Shown here piece by piece: positions 52,196 to 62,587 of a stretch of 64,000 nt of DNA (position 1 is the stretch's first letter; every line of letters begins with the position of its first letter). The notes under the pieces were generated by a model. It saw only the letters and a list, made by a program, of their open reading frames with translations. It was not told the DNA's origin and searched no databases. Source of the stretch: Lachnospiraceae bacterium (GTDB taxonomy: Bacteria; Bacillota; Clostridia; Lachnospirales; Lachnospiraceae); assembly GCA_017526745.1 (NCBI GenBank), contig JAFXQX010000016.1, positions 1 through 64,000 of the forward strand. Reading direction: 5' to 3'. The position numbers and the translations under genes are program-made.

Positions 52196-54382
52196 ATGGC
52201 TTGGTTCGACGAACAGATCAGGCAGCGTAAGAAAGCGGATGATGCGGTATTTGAGCAGTCATTTATAGGAATAGCGGAATCGGTAATGGGACGTCGTATG
52301 TCCGCGGCGCTCTCCGATGCCCGCAGGGCCACAAGGGATGCTGTGGATGAGGTACTGAAGTTTTACAGGATACCGGTCCGCGACATCGAAGATGATATCA
52401 GTGACATAAACGAGATCCTGGAATACAGGATGCGCCCATACGGCATCATGCGCAGGGTCGTTAACCTTGATAAGGGCTGGTACAGGGACGCCGTCGGTGC
52501 GATGCTCGGGACGAGAAAGGACGACGGAAGCGTTGTCGCTCTTATACCATCCGGCATTTCCGGTTACCGCTTCTTTGACAGGCAGAAGAACTGCTATGTA
52601 CGCATCAACCGCCATAATGAGGATCTTATAGACCGTGAGGCATTCGCATTTTATAAGCCTTTCCCGATGAAGAAGATGAGCATCATCACTCTTCTCGGAT
52701 TTATCCGTGAACAGATAGCAGGAGCCGATGTTGCGATGGTATGCGGCGCAACGGGTGCAGTCGTACTCTTCGGCATGCTTCTGACCAGGCTTAATGCCAC
52801 ATTGTTTTCTTCCGTGCTTGATTCACATGATCCGAAGGTCCTGCTTGGCATGGCTGTATTCATACTGTGTTCAACTCTTTCCATGCTTCTTGTCGGGATC
52901 GTAAAGGGACTTGCGGTCAGCCGGATAAGCATCGGTCTCGGAGTCAAGATCGAGGCGGCATCCATGATGAGGATACTGTCGCTTCCCACTGGTTTTTTCA
53001 GGGATTTCAACACCGGAGAACTGTCCACGAGGATGGGGTATTTGGGCGCATTATCTGACCAGCTTATTCAGATGGTGTTCTCATGCGGTCTGTCCGGGCT
53101 CTTTTCGATCGCATACATCTTCCAGATATTCCACTATGCGCCGCATCTGGTCGTCCCGGCACTTCTGGTGATGATATTTACGGTCATTCTTTCCGTGGTT
53201 ACGGTGTTGCTTCAGGCCGTGATAACAAGGAGGCAGATGGAACTGTCTGCGAAAGAGAGCGGCATCTGTCATTCCCTTATCGGCGGGATCCAGAAGATCC
53301 GTCTTTCCGGTTCGGAACAAAGAGCCTTTGCAAAATGGGGCAGCGCATATGCAAAAAGTGCCGAGCTTTTGTTCAATCCTCCGCTGTTTCTGAAGATCAG
53401 TCCGGTAATAGCCATCGCAGTCTCACTTGCCGGAACAATGGTGATCTACTATATGGCAGTCAAAAGCGGTGTGAGCCAGTCGCAGTACATGGCATTTAAT
53501 ACGGCATACGGCATGATGACAGGCGCTTTCTTTGCTCTTTCGGATATCGCAGCTGCCGCTGCGCAGATAAATCCGACTCTTGAAATGGTAAGACCGATCC
53601 TCGAGGCTGTCCCGGAGGTGAATGAGGACAGAGAAATGGTGACAGGTCTTTCGGGAGCGATAGAATTGAGTAATGTTACATTCGGCTATGAGGAAGGCCG
53701 TCCGCCCGTTATAGATGATCTGTCCCTTAAGATCTCACCCGGCCAGTATGTTGCCATAGTGGGAAAGACCGGCTGCGGCAAATCAACGCTCTTACGACTC
53801 CTTCTCGGATTCGAGACGCCTCAGAGCGGACTTGTGTCATATGACGGACACGATATCCGCTCGCTCGATCCCAAATCACTCAGAAGACGTATAGGGACCG
53901 TCCTGCAGGACGGCAGACTGTTTATGGGGGATATATTTTCAAACATCGTTCTGTGCGCCCCCTGGCTGAACCTTGACGCAGCCTGGGAGGCTGCCGAGAC
54001 TGCGGGCATAGCCGATGATATCAGACGGATGCCCATGGGTATGAACACGATGATAAGTGAAGGACAGGGAGGTATCTCGGGAGGACAGAAGCAGCGCCTC
54101 ATGATAGCAAGAGCGATAGCTCCCAAGCCGAAGATCCTGATGTTCGACGAGGCTACGAGTGCACTTGACAATATAGCTCAGAAGAAGATATCCGAGGCAC
54201 TTGATAAGATGGACTGCACACGTCTCGTGATCGCACACAGACTGAGCACCATCCGCCAGTGTGACCGCATAGTGGTATTATCCGGTGGCCGCATCGTGGA
54301 AGACGGCACGTATGAGGAACTGATCGGACTGGGTGGAGAATTTGCCGATCTTGTGGCACGGCAGCGCCTTGACGGGACATGA
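52196..54382 (+). CDS. NHLM-type second ABC exporter subunit, no peptidase
   Basis: This 728-residue half-transporter has an N-terminal region of about 150 residues with no C39 peptidase residues. An ABC membrane domain and ATPase follow (Walker A GKTGCGKST, signature ISGGQKQR, Walker B ILMFDEATSALD). In NHLM systems it pairs with the PCAT protein to form the export channel. The gene starts 19 bases after the PCAT stop. No terminator is obvious after it. Confidence 0.88.
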   Translation: MAWFDEQIRQRKKADDAVFEQSFIGIAESVMGRRMSAALSDARRATRDAVDEVLKFYRIPVRDIEDDISDINEILEYRMRPYGIMRRVVNLDKGWYRDAVGAMLGTRKDDGSVVALIPSGISGYRFFDRQKNCYVRINRHNEDLIDREAFAFYKPFPMKKMSIITLLGFIREQIAGADVAMVCGATGAVVLFGMLLTRLNATLFSSVLDSHDPKVLLGMAVFILCSTLSMLLVGIVKGLAVSRISIGLGVKIEAASMMRILSLPTGFFRDFNTGELSTRMGYLGALSDQLIQMVFSCGLSGLFSIAYIFQIFHYAPHLVVPALLVMIFTVILSVVTVLLQAVITRRQMELSAKESGICHSLIGGIQKIRLSGSEQRAFAKWGSAYAKSAELLFNPPLFLKISPVIAIAVSLAGTMVIYYMAVKSGVSQSQYMAFNTAYGMMTGAFFALSDIAAAAAQINPTLEMVRPILEAVPEVNEDREMVTGLSGAIELSNVTFGYEEGRPPVIDDLSLKISPGQYVAIVGKTGCGKSTLLRLLLGFETPQSGLVSYDGHDIRSLDPKSLRRRIGTVLQDGRLFMGDIFSNIVLCAPWLNLDAAWEAAETAGIADDIRRMPMGMNTMISEGQGGISGGQKQRLMIARAIAPKPKILMFDEATSALDNIAQKKISEALDKMDCTRLVIAHRLSTIRQCDRIVVLSGGRIVEDGTYEELIGLGGEFADLVARQRLDGT

Positions 54383-54402
54383 TAAAGAGTAGGCTTCTTC
54401 CA

Positions 54403-54431
54403 TTGCCTTGACGGTAAAAATCATGTATAAT
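54403..54431 (+). promoter_or_regulatory. Promoter before the small STAS-like gene
   Basis: TTGCCT (54403-54408) is 17 bases from TATAAT (54426-54431). The downstream gene begins 38 bases later with GACGGAGG as ribosome binding site. Confidence 0.65.
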
Positions 54432-54468
54432 CGATGTTTAGGTCGGGAAAAAGACGGAGGTTACTTAT

Positions 54469-54873
54469 ATGGAGAAGGAAGTAGGTTGTTTTAAGGTCTG
54501 GACGGGCGATGACGGCCGCAGAATAGTGTACTCGAGAGGGAAGGGGATCGCTCATGCCCACGAGATAACCTGGCTGTATGAAACGATAGTCGAGATGTCA
54601 CAGGAATGGCATGATGACAAAGGCTTCGTCTATATGGCGTTTATTGAGGAACTCGAACAGGTGAGCCCCAAGGGAAGCATACAGTATGTTGAACTCCATC
54701 GCAACCTTGAATCCTGCGGGTGCAAGTATATCGCCTATATAGAAGGAAATTCATATGAGGTATCGGTGCAGTCGTTCAAGCATAAACAGATGAGCAATAC
54801 ACCCCGTACCGAGAATCGTTACTTCCCTACTCAGTATGAGGGACTTAAATGGTTTGAAGAAATGGGATTCTGA
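54469..54873 (+). CDS. Hypothetical protein, possibly STAS/SEC14-like
   Basis: This 134-residue cytoplasmic protein has no signal or membrane segment. Its end, RYFPTQYEGLKWFEEMGF, resembles the C-terminal helix of small STAS/SEC14-type proteins, where an acidic loop precedes a tryptophan-containing helix. The rest is not clearly assignable. It lies between an exporter and a methyltransferase and may be co-transcribed with the latter (12-base gap). Confidence 0.5.
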   Translation: MEKEVGCFKVWTGDDGRRIVYSRGKGIAHAHEITWLYETIVEMSQEWHDDKGFVYMAFIEELEQVSPKGSIQYVELHRNLESCGCKYIAYIEGNSYEVSVQSFKHKQMSNTPRTENRYFPTQYEGLKWFEEMGF

Positions 54874-54885
54874 CCGGAGTATGAA

Positions 54886-55923
54886 ATGAGTGTCAAGAAG
54901 AAATACAGTAAACCGTTCGGTGATCTTAATTCGTTAAAAAAGAGCTTCTTTGAAAATAACGACGGCATGCTCGATATGGCTGACGGCATGGCCGACGTTC
55001 TTTTGATGCAGCCCAAAAGAACCAGATGCAAGATCTGCCACGCAAAGCTTGAAGATCCGCTGTTTACCAGCCACAGGATAGGATATATCGAGTGCCCGGT
55101 CTGCGGACATTTGAACAGCGAGTGTGAGGATACGGATGATTTTGCGTCCAAGGTCTATATAGAAGATGACTATTCCAAAAATTACAGTGCGGCCGACAGG
55201 GAAAGCTATATAAAAAGAAGGGACATGATCTATATGCCCAAGGCCGAATACCTGCGTGACTGTCTGGAACATGACGGGATAGGGCCGGAAGGTATCGATA
55301 TTCTTGACATAGGTGCCGGCTGCGGGTATTTTGTATCAGCTGCAAGAGAGTGCGGTATGAAAGCGGTCGGGATCGAGGTTTCCGACAGTGAAGTCTCTTA
55401 CGGAAACGCCATGGCCGGGGAAGAAGTTCTTACGCATATCGGACTTACCGATTCCATAGATCACATAAAGAATACACGTTCAAATGTCATCTCTGCGGTC
55501 GGCGTACTGGAGCATCTCGTACACCTTGACGAGAATCTTGAAGCGATAAGTTCGAACAAAAACATACGCTATGTCTTTGCGTCGGTTCCCATGTTCTCGT
55601 TCTCAAGCTGTTTCGAGGTTGCATTCGCCAACGGGTACAACCGTCACACGGGCGGTACGCACACGCACCTGTTCACAAACGAATCGGTCGAAAAGATGGC
55701 CGAAAACATCGGATTCGAGATCGCGTATGAGTGGAGGTTCGGATCGGATATAAATGACCTCTACAGGTTCCTCATGGTATCTATGCAGAAAAACGATAAT
55801 GAGGAGTTTTCACGCTATTTTTCCGAGAAGTTTATTCCTCTCATGGATGAGCTGCAGGCGATCGTTGACAGAAGCGAGTTCTCATCGGAGCTTCACTTCA
55901 TCCTGAGAAGAAAGGAAATATAA
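54886..55923 (+). CDS. Class I SAM methyltransferase with zinc-ribbon-like N-terminus
   Basis: This 345-residue protein has a CxxC...CxxC pair (CKICHAKL and CPVCGHL, residues about 47-80) that may bind zinc. A Rossmann methyltransferase follows with motif [12 protein letters not shown] near residue 142 and acidic motif II (GIEVSD). The [16 protein letters not shown] stretch is typical of the C-methyl or sugar methyltransferase-like group. The target is unknown. Its stop shares one base with the secA ATG, so it is coupled to secA translation. Confidence 0.75.
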   Translation: MSVKKKYSKPFGDLNSLKKSFFENNDGMLDMADGMADVLLMQPKRTRCKICHAKLEDPLFTSHRIGYIECPVCGHLNSECEDTDDFASKVYIEDDYSKNYSAADRESYIKRRDMIYMPKAEYLRDCLEHDGIGPEGIDILDIGAGCGYFVSAARECGMKAVGIEVSDSEVSYGNAMAGEEVLTHIGLTDSIDHIKNTRSNVISAVGVLEHLVHLDENLEAISSNKNIRYVFASVPMFSFSSCFEVAFANGYNRHTGGTHTHLFTNESVEKMAENIGFEIAYEWRFGSDINDLYRFLMVSMQKNDNEEFSRYFSEKFIPLMDELQAIVDRSEFSSELHFILRRKEI

Positions 55924-58490
55924 TGAACATAGTTGAAAAGATATTCGGCACACACAGCGAGCGTGAAGTAAAGCTTGTTATGCCGCTTGTTGAGAAGATC
56001 GAGTCACTGCGTCCCGAGATGATGGCCAAGTCCGACCAGGAACTCCGGGCGCTTACGATCGAATACAAGAAGCGTTATTCAAACGGGGAGAGTCTCGATT
56101 CGCTCCTTCCCGAGGCATATGCGACTGTCAGGGAAGCTGCAAGAAGAGTTCTTGATATGGAACATTACAGGGTGCAGCTTATCGGCGGTATCATCCTTCA
56201 CCAGGGACGTATAGCCGAAATGAAGACCGGTGAAGGAAAGACGCTTGTTTCAACACTTCCCGCATATCTTAACGCACTTACCGGACGCGGCGTCCATGTC
56301 GTTACCGTAAACGATTATCTGGCAAACCGTGATGCCGAGTGGATGGGCCAGGTCCATGAGTTTTTGGGACTGACTGTGGGCGTTGTGCTCAATTCCATGA
56401 AGCCGGAGGAAAGACGTAACGCATATAACTGTGATATCACATATGTTACGAACAACGAACTCGGATTCGATTATCTTCGTGACAACATGGTCATATACAA
56501 GGAACAGCTCGTTCTTCGCTCGCTTGCCTATGCGATCATCGATGAGGTGGACTCGGTGCTTATAGACGAGGCCAGAACTCCTCTTATAATCTCGGGTCAG
56601 AGCGGCAAATCCACGAAACTCTATGAGGTCTGTGATGTCCTGGCACGTCAGTTAAAGCGCGGCGAGGATATGGAAGATCTGTCCAAGATGGATGCCATCA
56701 TGGGGATAGAAAGAGAAGAAACGGGCGATTTTATCGTTAATGAGAAGGACAAGTTCGTGACGTTGACCGCCCAGGGCGTGGCCAAGGTCGAGAAGTTCTT
56801 CAGGATCGAAAACCTGGCTGATTCGGAGAACGTTGAGATACAGAACAACGTGATCCTGGCCCTTCGTGCCCATAACCTCATGTTCCGCGACCAGGACTAT
56901 GTCGTAAAGGATGATGAGGTCCTGATCGTCGATGAGTTTACCGGACGTATCATGCCAGGAAGACGGTATTCCGACGGTCTGCATCAGGCCATCGAAGCCA
57001 AAGAACATGTGAAGGTAAAAAGAGAGAGCAAGACGCTCGCCACCATCACTTTCCAGAACTTCTTCAACAAGTTCGAGAAGAAATGCGGTATGACCGGTAC
57101 GGCGCTTACCGAGGAAAAAGAATTTCGCGATATTTACGGAATGGATGTTATAGAGATACCGACAAACAGACCGGTCGCAAGACGCGATCTCCAGGATGCG
57201 GTATACAAGACACGAAAAGAAAAGCTTTTTGCGATATGCAACGAGATAGAGGCGGCGCACAAGACCGGACAGCCTATCCTTGTCGGCACGATAACGATCG
57301 AGGCGTCGGAGGAACTGTCGAAACTTCTTTCAAAGCGCGGCATAGAGCACAAAGTCTTAAATGCCAAGTTCCATGAGCTTGAGGCGGCGATAGTTGCGGA
57401 AGCCGGCGTTCACGGAGCCGTCACGATCGCAACGAACATGGCCGGCCGTGGTACCGATATCAAGCTTGATGAACAGTCAAGGGCAGCGGGCGGACTGAAG
57501 ATAATCGGAACAGAGCGCCATGAGTCAAGGCGTATCGATAACCAGCTTCGAGGGCGTTCCGGACGTCAGGGAGATCCTGGTGAGTCGAGGTTCTTCATCT
57601 CACTCGAGGACGACCTTATGAGACTGTTCGGATCCGACAGGCTCATGTCGATCTTCAATGCACTCGGCGTTCCCGAGAATGAGCAGATCGAACACAAGAT
57701 GCTGACAAGCGCCATAGAAAAAGCGCAGAAGAGGATAGAGAACAACAACTTCGGTGTCAGAAAGAACCTTCTCGAGTATGACCAGGTCATGAACGAGCAG
57801 AGAGAGATCATATATGCGGAACGCCGCCGCGTCCTTGACGGTGAGAGCATGCGTGATGTCATCTTCAAAATGGCAACCGAGTTTGTGGAAAATACCGTGG
57901 AAATGTGCATCGGCGATGTTTCTAACCCGGAAGACTGGGACCTTGCCGAACTTAACCAGCACCTTCGCGCCACGGTTCCGGTCGAGGAACTTAAGACTCC
58001 CGATATCAGGGGAATGAAGAAGGAAGAACTAGTTCACAAACTCAAGGAGGAAGTGGTCAAGATATACGAGGCCAAGGAAGCCGAATTCCCGACTCCGGAG
58101 CAGATAAGAGAGATCGAACGCGTGATACTTCTGAAAGTCATCGACAGGAAGTGGATGGATCATATCGACGATATGGACCAGCTCCGTCAGGGTATCGGAC
58201 TGCAGGCATACGGTCAGCGAGATCCTCTTGTTGAGTACAAGATGATGGGATACGACATGTTCAATGCAATGACCGATGCCATAAGCGAGGAGACAGTCAG
58301 GGTACTGTTCCATATCCGTGTCGAGCAGAAGGTTGAACGTGAGGAAGTAGCCAAGATCACCGGAACAAATAAGGATGATACCGGTCCGAAGAAGTCTGTT
58401 AAGCGTGATGCGGACAAGGTATATCCGAACGATCCGTGCCCCTGCGGCTCGGGCAAGAAGTATAAGAACTGCTGTATGAGACGTAAATAA
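55923..58490 (+). CDS. secA: Preprotein translocase ATPase SecA
   Basis: This 855-residue SecA has Walker [13 protein letters not shown]-like [12 protein letters not shown], the helicase motif [16 protein letters not shown] and the C-terminal SEC-C zinc motif [13 protein letters not shown]. It powers protein export through SecYEG. Both its start and stop overlap neighbours by one base (TAATG), which indicates strict translational coupling of methyltransferase-secA-prfB. Confidence 0.97.
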   Translation: MNIVEKIFGTHSEREVKLVMPLVEKIESLRPEMMAKSDQELRALTIEYKKRYSNGESLDSLLPEAYATVREAARRVLDMEHYRVQLIGGIILHQGRIAEMKTGEGKTLVSTLPAYLNALTGRGVHVVTVNDYLANRDAEWMGQVHEFLGLTVGVVLNSMKPEERRNAYNCDITYVTNNELGFDYLRDNMVIYKEQLVLRSLAYAIIDEVDSVLIDEARTPLIISGQSGKSTKLYEVCDVLARQLKRGEDMEDLSKMDAIMGIEREETGDFIVNEKDKFVTLTAQGVAKVEKFFRIENLADSENVEIQNNVILALRAHNLMFRDQDYVVKDDEVLIVDEFTGRIMPGRRYSDGLHQAIEAKEHVKVKRESKTLATITFQNFFNKFEKKCGMTGTALTEEKEFRDIYGMDVIEIPTNRPVARRDLQDAVYKTRKEKLFAICNEIEAAHKTGQPILVGTITIEASEELSKLLSKRGIEHKVLNAKFHELEAAIVAEAGVHGAVTIATNMAGRGTDIKLDEQSRAAGGLKIIGTERHESRRIDNQLRGRSGRQGDPGESRFFISLEDDLMRLFGSDRLMSIFNALGVPENEQIEHKMLTSAIEKAQKRIENNNFGVRKNLLEYDQVMNEQREIIYAERRRVLDGESMRDVIFKMATEFVENTVEMCIGDVSNPEDWDLAELNQHLRATVPVEELKTPDIRGMKKEELVHKLKEEVVKIYEAKEAEFPTPEQIREIERVILLKVIDRKWMDHIDDMDQLRQGIGLQAYGQRDPLVEYKMMGYDMFNAMTDAISEETVRVLFHIRVEQKVEREEVAKITGTNKDDTGPKKSVKRDADKVYPNDPCPCGSGKKYKNCCMRRK

Positions 58491-59599
58491 TGGTAGAACT
58501 TGATCAGATAAAATCAGAGCTGGGAAATCTTGCCGGACCGCTTGCCGAACTTGAGTCAAGCCTTGGGGTCGGGCAGAAGGAACAGCGTATAGAAGAACTT
58601 CGCCGTGAGATGGAAGCCCCCGATTTCTGGGATGATAATGTTCGTGCCCAGAACATGACGAAAGAACTTAAGGACCTTGAAGATTCGGTGAACACGATAA
58701 AGGAGCTCACAGCCCAGCATTCCGACATCGGTGAACTGATCTCGATGGCTTACGAAGAAAACGACGCATCGATGATACCCGATATTCAGGCCGAGTTTGA
58801 CGAGTTTTCGGAAAAGCTCGAAAACCTCAGGATCACTACCCTTCTTTCGGGAGAGTATGACAGGAATAATGCTATACTTCGGCTTAATGCCGGAGCCGGC
58901 GGAACCGAGAGCTGTGACTGGGCCGGAATGCTGTTTCGAATGTATTCCCGCTATGCCGAGAAAAAGGGATTCTCGGTCGAAGTGCTCGATATGCTCGACG
59001 GTGATGAGGCGGGTATCAAGTCCGTCACATTCCAGATCAACGGAACAAACGCTTACGGGTACTTAAAGGGCGAAAAAGGGGTTCACAGACTGGTCCGCAT
59101 ATCGCCATTTAATGCCCAGGGAAAGAGACAGACGAGCTTTGTATCGCTTGATGTGATGCCTGATATAGAAGAGGATCTTGATGTGGACATCAACGAGGAC
59201 GACCTTAGGATCGATACATACAGGTCTTCAGGTGCGGGCGGACAGCATATAAACAAGACGAGTTCCGCGATCAGGATAACGCATATCCCGACAGGTATCG
59301 TTGTCCAGTGCCAGAACGAGCGAAGCCAGTTCCAGAACAAGGACAAAGCCATGCAGATGCTGAAGGCAAAGCTCTATCTCCTGAAGAAGGAAGAGAATGC
59401 CGAAAAGCTTTCGGATATCCGCGGTGAGGTCAAGGACATCGCGTGGGGCAGCCAGATAAGGTCTTACGTGCTTCAGCCCTACACGATGGTAAAGGATACG
59501 AGGACCAACCAGGAGGTCGCACAGGCGGATGCGGTGCTCGACGGATACCTCGATCCGTTCATAAATGCGTATCTTAAGTGGATAAACAGCAATCACTGA
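58490..59599 (+). CDS. prfB: Peptide chain release factor 2, without frameshift
   Basis: This 369-residue release factor has stop-codon motif SPF (RISPFNAQ) and GGQ (GAGGQHINKTSS). RF2 genes usually start in one frame and shift at CTTTGAC near codon 26. Here the reading frame is open from ATG 58490. At the corresponding place, SSLGVG is encoded by AGCCTTGGGGTC, so the TGA stop is gone and the frame is already correct. Expression is therefore not autoregulated in the usual way. Confidence 0.95.
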   Translation: MVELDQIKSELGNLAGPLAELESSLGVGQKEQRIEELRREMEAPDFWDDNVRAQNMTKELKDLEDSVNTIKELTAQHSDIGELISMAYEENDASMIPDIQAEFDEFSEKLENLRITTLLSGEYDRNNAILRLNAGAGGTESCDWAGMLFRMYSRYAEKKGFSVEVLDMLDGDEAGIKSVTFQINGTNAYGYLKGEKGVHRLVRISPFNAQGKRQTSFVSLDVMPDIEEDLDVDINEDDLRIDTYRSSGAGGQHINKTSSAIRITHIPTGIVVQCQNERSQFQNKDKAMQMLKAKLYLLKKEENAEKLSDIRGEVKDIAWGSQIRSYVLQPYTMVKDTRTNQEVAQADAVLDGYLDPFINAYLKWINSNH

Positions 59600-59621
59600 T
59601 ATAGATAAAGGTGGAAAGAAA

Positions 59622-60833
59622 ATGACTGATATTGCAGTACTCGGCTACGGCACGGTCGGATCCGGCGTTGTCGAAGTGATCGACAAAAACAACGCTTCCA
59701 TAGATATGAAGGCCGGAGGCGGCATAAGGATCAAATATGTGCTCGATCTTCGCGATTTTCCCGGAGACCGGGTCGAGAGCATTCTCGTACATGATTTTGA
59801 CACGATCCTGAACGATCCGGATGTAAGGATTGTGGTTGAGGTCATGGGAGGCGTCGAGCCGGCATATTCGTTTGTAAAGAAAAGCCTTCTTGCAGGAAAG
59901 AGCGTATGCACATCCAATAAGGAACTTGTTGCAAAACACGGTCCGGAACTGATCTCGATAGCGCGCAGCAAGAATATAAACTTCCTGTTCGAGGCAAGCG
60001 TTGGAGGAGCGATTCCGGTGATCCGCCCGATCAATTCATCTCTTACGGCAGACCCGATACTTCAGATCAAGGGAATACTTAACGGCACCACAAACTATAT
60101 CCTGACGCAGATGGCCGATGAGGGCTGGGAGTTTGACAAGGCTCTTGAGACGGCACAGAAGCTCGGTTATGCGGAGAGGAATCCCGAAGCTGACATCGAG
60201 GGCTACGATGCCTGCAGGAAGATAGCGATACTGTCATCACTTGCATTCGGCAAGAACGTTGATTATGAGAATATCTATACCGAAGGTATCTCAAAGATAA
60301 CCGCTCTTGATATAGTATATGCCAAAAAACTCGGATGTGCCGTAAAGCTTTTGGCATCAAGCGTTTGTGAGGACGGAAGATACTACGCCATGGTGGCGCC
60401 TTTCCTTGTCGGTTCGTCCCACCCGCTCTACGGGGTATGCGGCGTGTATAACGCGATCTTCGTAAACGGCGAGAGCATCGGGGATGTGATGTTTTACGGA
60501 AGCGGTGCGGGAAAGCTCCCTACGGCATGCGCGGTCGTTGCCGATGTGGTTGATGCCGCAAAGCATCTGGACAAGCATATCTACACCTTCTGGTCGGACG
60601 AAGAACTGAAACTTACGGGGATAGAGAATGCAACAAGGAGATTCTTCGTAAGAGTATCCGGTCAGTCCGGCAGCAGGGATAAGATAGATTCCGTATTCGG
60701 GGAAGTAAGTTATATCACGGTGGATGAGGATCCGGACGGGTTCGGATTTGTGACCGGCCCTGTTACGGAGAAGTGGTTTAATGAGCGCCTTAAGGAGATA
60801 GAGGGCGTTAAAGGAAGGATAAGGTTCGAATAA
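59622..60833 (+). CDS. hom: Homoserine dehydrogenase
   Basis: This 403-residue enzyme makes homoserine from aspartate semialdehyde, leading to threonine and methionine. The NAD(P) motif GYGTVGSGV is at residue 8. The catalytic region GILNGTTNYIL and the PEADIEGYDACRK segment follow, with the catalytic Lys in the latter. It is followed directly (TAAATG) by lysC, so both are made together. Confidence 0.95.
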   Translation: MTDIAVLGYGTVGSGVVEVIDKNNASIDMKAGGGIRIKYVLDLRDFPGDRVESILVHDFDTILNDPDVRIVVEVMGGVEPAYSFVKKSLLAGKSVCTSNKELVAKHGPELISIARSKNINFLFEASVGGAIPVIRPINSSLTADPILQIKGILNGTTNYILTQMADEGWEFDKALETAQKLGYAERNPEADIEGYDACRKIAILSSLAFGKNVDYENIYTEGISKITALDIVYAKKLGCAVKLLASSVCEDGRYYAMVAPFLVGSSHPLYGVCGVYNAIFVNGESIGDVMFYGSGAGKLPTACAVVADVVDAAKHLDKHIYTFWSDEELKLTGIENATRRFFVRVSGQSGSRDKIDSVFGEVSYITVDEDPDGFGFVTGPVTEKWFNERLKEIEGVKGRIRFE

Positions 60834-62042
60834 ATGCTGGTTGTTAAGAAGTTCGGAGGCACTTCGGTTGCCGACAATGAACGGATAATGAACGTCGCAA
60901 GGCGCTGTATCGAGGATTACAAGGCCGGATGCGATGTGGTGGTCGTGCTGTCGGCCATGGGTAAGCAGACTGATGTGCTGATCGATATGGCCAAGTCCAT
61001 CAATCCCAATCCCCCCAGGCGTGAGCTCGATATGCTCATGACTACCGGGGAACAGATAAGTGTTGCGATGATGGCTATGGCGATGGACTCTCTCGGGGTT
61101 CCGTCCGTATCGCTCAATGCGTATCAGGTAGCCATGCATACGACAAGTGTGTATGGAAATGCAAGACTTAAAAGGATCGATACCGAAAGGATCAGAAATG
61201 AGCTTGATCTGAAGAAGATCGTTATCATAACAGGTTTCCAGGGCGTCAACAAATACGATGATTACACGACACTCGGCCGGGGAGGCTCGGATACTACCGC
61301 TGTTGCGCTTGCCGCCGCACTCCATGCGGACAAATGTGAGATCTACACGGATGTTGACGGCGTATATACGGCCGATCCGAGGATCGTTAAAAATGCCAGG
61401 AAGCTCAAAGAGATCACATATGACGAAATGCTCGACCTTGCCACGCTCGGAGCCGGAGTGCTCCACAACCGTTCGGTTGAGCTTGCAAAGAAATACGGCG
61501 TCAGACTGGTCGTACGTTCCAGCCTGAACGAATCCGAAGGTACTGTCATTAAGGAGGTTGTCAAAGTGGAAAGAATGCTCGTAAGCGGTGTCGCAGCCGA
61601 TAAGAACGTAACAAGGATATCAGTTGTCGGACTGGAGGACCGCCCCGGTGTTGCCTTCCGGCTGTTTGATGCCCTTGCCAAGGCTAACATAAACGTGGAT
61701 ATGATCCTTCAGTCAATTGGACGTGACAATACGAAGGATATTACGTTCACGATTCCGAGAGATATGGAAAAAGATGCTCTTGATGCCATCGAGAACGTAA
61801 AAGATACGCTGAACATGCAGGACGTCAATACGAACTCTACGGTAGCCAAGGTATCGATCGTCGGTGCCGGCATGATGAGCAACCCCGGTGTCGCATCCAA
61901 GATGTTCGAGTGCCTGTATAACGCAAACATCAATATCCGCATGATCTCCACATCCGAGATAAGAGTCACTGTCCTGATCGACGAGAAAGAAGTCGAAAAG
62001 GCAATGAACGTGATACACGATATGTTCGGACTTGAAGACTGA
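60834..62042 (+). CDS. lysC: Aspartate kinase
   Basis: This 402-residue enzyme phosphorylates aspartate. The kinase motif VVKKFGGTSVAD is at the N-terminus, and GRGGSDTTAVALAAAL and VYTADPRIV follow. Two ACT domains occupy about 265-402 (RISVVGLEDRPGVAFRLFDAL and VSIVGAGMMSNPGVASKMF), which bind end-product amino acids for feedback control. A good terminator follows. Confidence 0.96.
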   Translation: MLVVKKFGGTSVADNERIMNVARRCIEDYKAGCDVVVVLSAMGKQTDVLIDMAKSINPNPPRRELDMLMTTGEQISVAMMAMAMDSLGVPSVSLNAYQVAMHTTSVYGNARLKRIDTERIRNELDLKKIVIITGFQGVNKYDDYTTLGRGGSDTTAVALAAALHADKCEIYTDVDGVYTADPRIVKNARKLKEITYDEMLDLATLGAGVLHNRSVELAKKYGVRLVVRSSLNESEGTVIKEVVKVERMLVSGVAADKNVTRISVVGLEDRPGVAFRLFDALAKANINVDMILQSIGRDNTKDITFTIPRDMEKDALDAIENVKDTLNMQDVNTNSTVAKVSIVGAGMMSNPGVASKMFECLYNANINIRMISTSEIRVTVLIDEKEVEKAMNVIHDMFGLED

Positions 62043-62071
62043 CAGGGCGGGCCATACTTTACGGTTACTTT

Positions 62072-62098
62072 AAAAGGCGGAGCATTCCGCCTTTTTTT
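62072..62098 (+). terminator. Terminator after lysC
   Basis: AAAAGGCGGA pairs with TCCGCCTTTT across GCAT, followed by further T residues to 62098. It ends the hom-lysC transcript. Confidence 0.85.
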
Positions 62099-62122
62099 AT
62101 ATTGCAAATACCGATTTTGTGA

Positions 62123-62128
62123 TATAAT
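62123..62128 (+). promoter_or_regulatory. Extended -10 before the DUF4190-like gene
   Basis: TATAAT is preceded by TGA. A TTGCAA -35-like box lies 15 bases upstream, slightly short. The downstream gene starts at 62168. Confidence 0.55.
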
Positions 62129-62167
62129 GTTAGTACCTATAACTATGCGCGGGAGAAGCATTCCTTA

Positions 62168-62587
62168 ATGGAAACGGATATGTCACAATACAATAATAAA
62201 GAGAGGGCGGCCGATTCGCTTGCGACAGCGTCGTTCGTACTCGGTATCCTGTCTCTTGTTTCAATGCTTTGCTGCTGTCCGTTCGTGTTTTCGGCGATAG
62301 GGATAATCCTGGCACTGCTGTCAAAAGGAGCCGAAAAGACATTCAGACCCCGTGCCAAAACAGGGCTTATCCTGTCTGTGGTAGGTATCGTCGTATCACT
62401 GGTACTTTCCGTATTTACGATCGCCTTCCCGGTCGTTATGTACAAGACCAATCCGGAATTCCGGAAGAATTTCAACGATGCGATGGTCCAGTCGTTAGAG
62501 CAGGACGAAGAGATGTTCAGGCAGCTTTACGGAGATGAGGCATACGATCAGATGATCGATCTCTTTAACGGAGGTAACAGCCTATGA
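62168..62587 (+). CDS. Small DUF4190-like membrane protein
   Basis: This 139-residue protein has two membrane helices (about 20-45 and 60-90) separated by a short loop, and an acidic C-terminal tail (QDEEMFRQLYGDEAYDQMIDLF). The DSLATASFVLGILSLVS opening is the DUF4190 pattern. The function is unknown. The start with GGAGAAG upstream is at 62168. Its end overlaps the next gene by four bases. Confidence 0.7.
   Translation: METDMSQYNNKERAADSLATASFVLGILSLVSMLCCCPFVFSAIGIILALLSKGAEKTFRPRAKTGLILSVVGIVVSLVLSVFTIAFPVVMYKTNPEFRKNFNDAMVQSLEQDEEMFRQLYGDEAYDQMIDLFNGGNSL

Noticed and set aside
60357-61466. 369-codon open frame antisense to hom and lysC
   Set aside because: Mirror of well-conserved sense genes, His/Arg-rich low-quality sequence, no ribosome binding site.
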